Origin: an uncultured Eubacterium sp. | GTDB taxonomy: Bacteria; Bacillota; Clostridia; Lachnospirales; Lachnospiraceae | Length of the DNA stretch: 43,689 bases | Assembly: GCA_910589665.1 (NCBI GenBank) | Contig: CAJUTR010000024.1 | Location: 1-43,689 of the forward strand | Reading direction: 5' to 3' | In this document: positions 42,765 to 43,689 of the stretch, in pieces | Position numbering within the stretch: the stretch's first letter is position 1 | Layout of the letters: each line of letters opens with the position of its first letter | Notes under the pieces: model-generated | What the model saw: only the letters and a program-made list of their open reading frames with translations | The model's database searches: none | What the model was told of the DNA's origin: nothing | Translations under genes and position numbers: made by a program

Positions 42765-42800
42765 GACATTCCCCTTTCAAATTGATGATATGTCTAATAT

Positions 42801-42829
42801 ATACTATCATAAGAGGGAAATTTATTCAA
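42801..42829 (-). promoter_or_regulatory. glmM promoter
   Basis: On the minus strand TTGAAT (42824-42829) and TAGTAT (42801-42806) are 17 bases apart, about 37 bases before the glmM start. The leader would be short. Confidence 0.65.
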
Positions 42830-42838
42830 GGAAAAAGT

Positions 42839-43612
42839 TTATTGATAGTAGTTCTGGATATAATGAACCCATTCTTCATAGATTTCTTTTTTAGATTTAT
42901 GAAAACATTTTTCATAATTTTCTGTATCGACGAGTTGTAATACCTGACGCCAGCCATAGGTCTGATCCAGATATTCAATATATGTATGTGCAAAAGTATA
43001 CCCACCGCAGTTTGAAAAGGTCAGTGGATTATTTGAGGTTGTATCTTTGTATGCTGGTATTGTAAAAGATTCTAGGTACGCCTTATAAAAGGGTTCACCA
43101 TTACTGACATACAATGCCACTCCTTCCGTAAGCCACAAATCTACATCCCCATTCATTACACTGACATATGCGTGTACAATTTCATGTAACACAGCATCTT
43201 TATTTTCATCATAGTCATGTGCTTCTCCTGGGTTTGCCGGTGATGTTAATATTACATCTGTTCCAATGTTATCACCAATATACCAATCAAGTCCTAACAA
43301 AGGTGCTACATATCCATACTTCTTTGTTTGCATTGTACTTTGATGATCATAAATATAAACATTTACGTCTTGCTTCTCACTGAAGCCTAACTTTTGTGCA
43401 ATTGCAGCTGTTTCGGCATTCGCATATGTAAAAACATCTTTGGCTGCATCTGTTTCTGTTTCATAATATACATTGATCCAATCACCTCGCAACACATTCA
43501 TATCTTTGGTTTTAAGATTCCATGCTGGAATAAAATTGATCATAATTCCAATCAGCAGGAAGCCTATTCCTATAAAAATAGCGAGAATACACTTTTTTGT
43601 TTTTGTCTTCAT
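42839..43612 (-). CDS. Membrane-anchored HExxH (peptidase MA-like) protein
   Basis: The 257-residue product has one N-terminal membrane segment (about 9-30) and an extracytoplasmic domain. HEIVHAYVS (His143, Glu144, His147) and the downstream LTEGVALYVS (Glu163) form a gluzincin zinc site as in the peptidase MA superfamily. The domain recalls collagenase-like or DUF-type MA proteins that cut or merely bind peptides. AAGGAGG precedes the ATG. It is more AT-rich than its neighbours, which could mean transfer. The 77 bases upstream to the window edge show no clear promoter. Substrate unknown. Confidence 0.8.
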   Translation of the reverse strand: MKTKTKKCILAIFIGIGFLLIGIMINFIPAWNLKTKDMNVLRGDWINVYYETETDAAKDVFTYANAETAAIAQKLGFSEKQDVNVYIYDHQSTMQTKKYGYVAPLLGLDWYIGDNIGTDVILTSPANPGEAHDYDENKDAVLHEIVHAYVSVMNGDVDLWLTEGVALYVSNGEPFYKAYLESFTIPAYKDTTSNNPLTFSNCGGYTFAHTYIEYLDQTYGWRQVLQLVDTENYEKCFHKSKKEIYEEWVHYIQNYYQ

Positions 43613-43689
43613 ACAAGAACCTCCTTTTTTGCTCTATAGTCTCTCGGATTCTCCGGCCCCTATTTTCTGCGGCTTTCAAATCCGGTTTT

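Overview
The window comes from a low-to-moderate GC Gram-positive anaerobe of the class Clostridia, most likely a Lachnospiraceae gut commensal. This is inferred from gene order (tig-clpP-clpX-lon-engB; era-yqzL-recO; gap-pgk-tpiA), pyruvate phosphate dikinase, glycogen genes, AGGAGG-type ribosome binding sites, and an integrative conjugative element (ICE) of the Tn1549/CTn type. No rRNA, tRNA or CRISPR array was seen.

Region 1 (1 to about 6.7 kb, all minus strand) is one end of an ICE. In transcription order it carries a DUF6075-type gene, a DUF3970-like gene, parA, parB, a RepA_N/DUF6017 replication initiator, two unrecognised genes, a PcfB-type gene (DUF3801) and virD4. virD4 is cut short at the left edge of the window. 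The initiator gene contains seven copies of a 23-bp direct repeat, exactly phased, which look like iterons of a replication origin inside the rep gene. Stem-loops with U-tracts lie in the leaders of two ICE gene blocks, and a 25-bp palindrome recurs between genes.

Region 2 (6.75 to 16.3 kb, minus strand) is central carbon metabolism: ppdK, a secreted M15-type peptidoglycan peptidase with fibronectin-like repeats, the glycolytic cluster gap-pgk-tpiA, and glycogen synthase glgA. The ppdK promoter has a run of nine G between its -35 and -10 regions. The pgk-tpiA gap holds a 47-bp direct repeat and a long hairpin.

Region 3 (16.4 to 28.4 kb) has an ABC permease/ATPase pair without a binding protein and a plus-strand D-lactate dehydrogenase. 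A long minus-strand series follows: DUF1015, DUF624, glgB, an M16C peptidase, era, a YqzL-like gene and recO.

Region 4 (28.6 to 32.7 kb) is more AT-rich and looks accessory. It has a truncated antitoxin without a toxin, a Uma2 nuclease-like gene behind a broken small membrane gene, and a two-domain secreted esterase whose first domain has lost the nucleophile serine. A 39-bp fragment of cysE lies between genes, and a small CmpB-type membrane protein gene follows on the plus strand.

Region 5 (32.8 to 43.7 kb, minus strand) is housekeeping again: tig-clpP-clpX-lon-engB-cysE (folding, proteolysis, ribosome assembly, cysteine synthesis), a GH8 exo-oligoxylanase, glmM, and a membrane-anchored HExxH protein. 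The 3' end of glmM has been duplicated twice in tandem (98-bp period), and the GH8 start region lies in the last copy.
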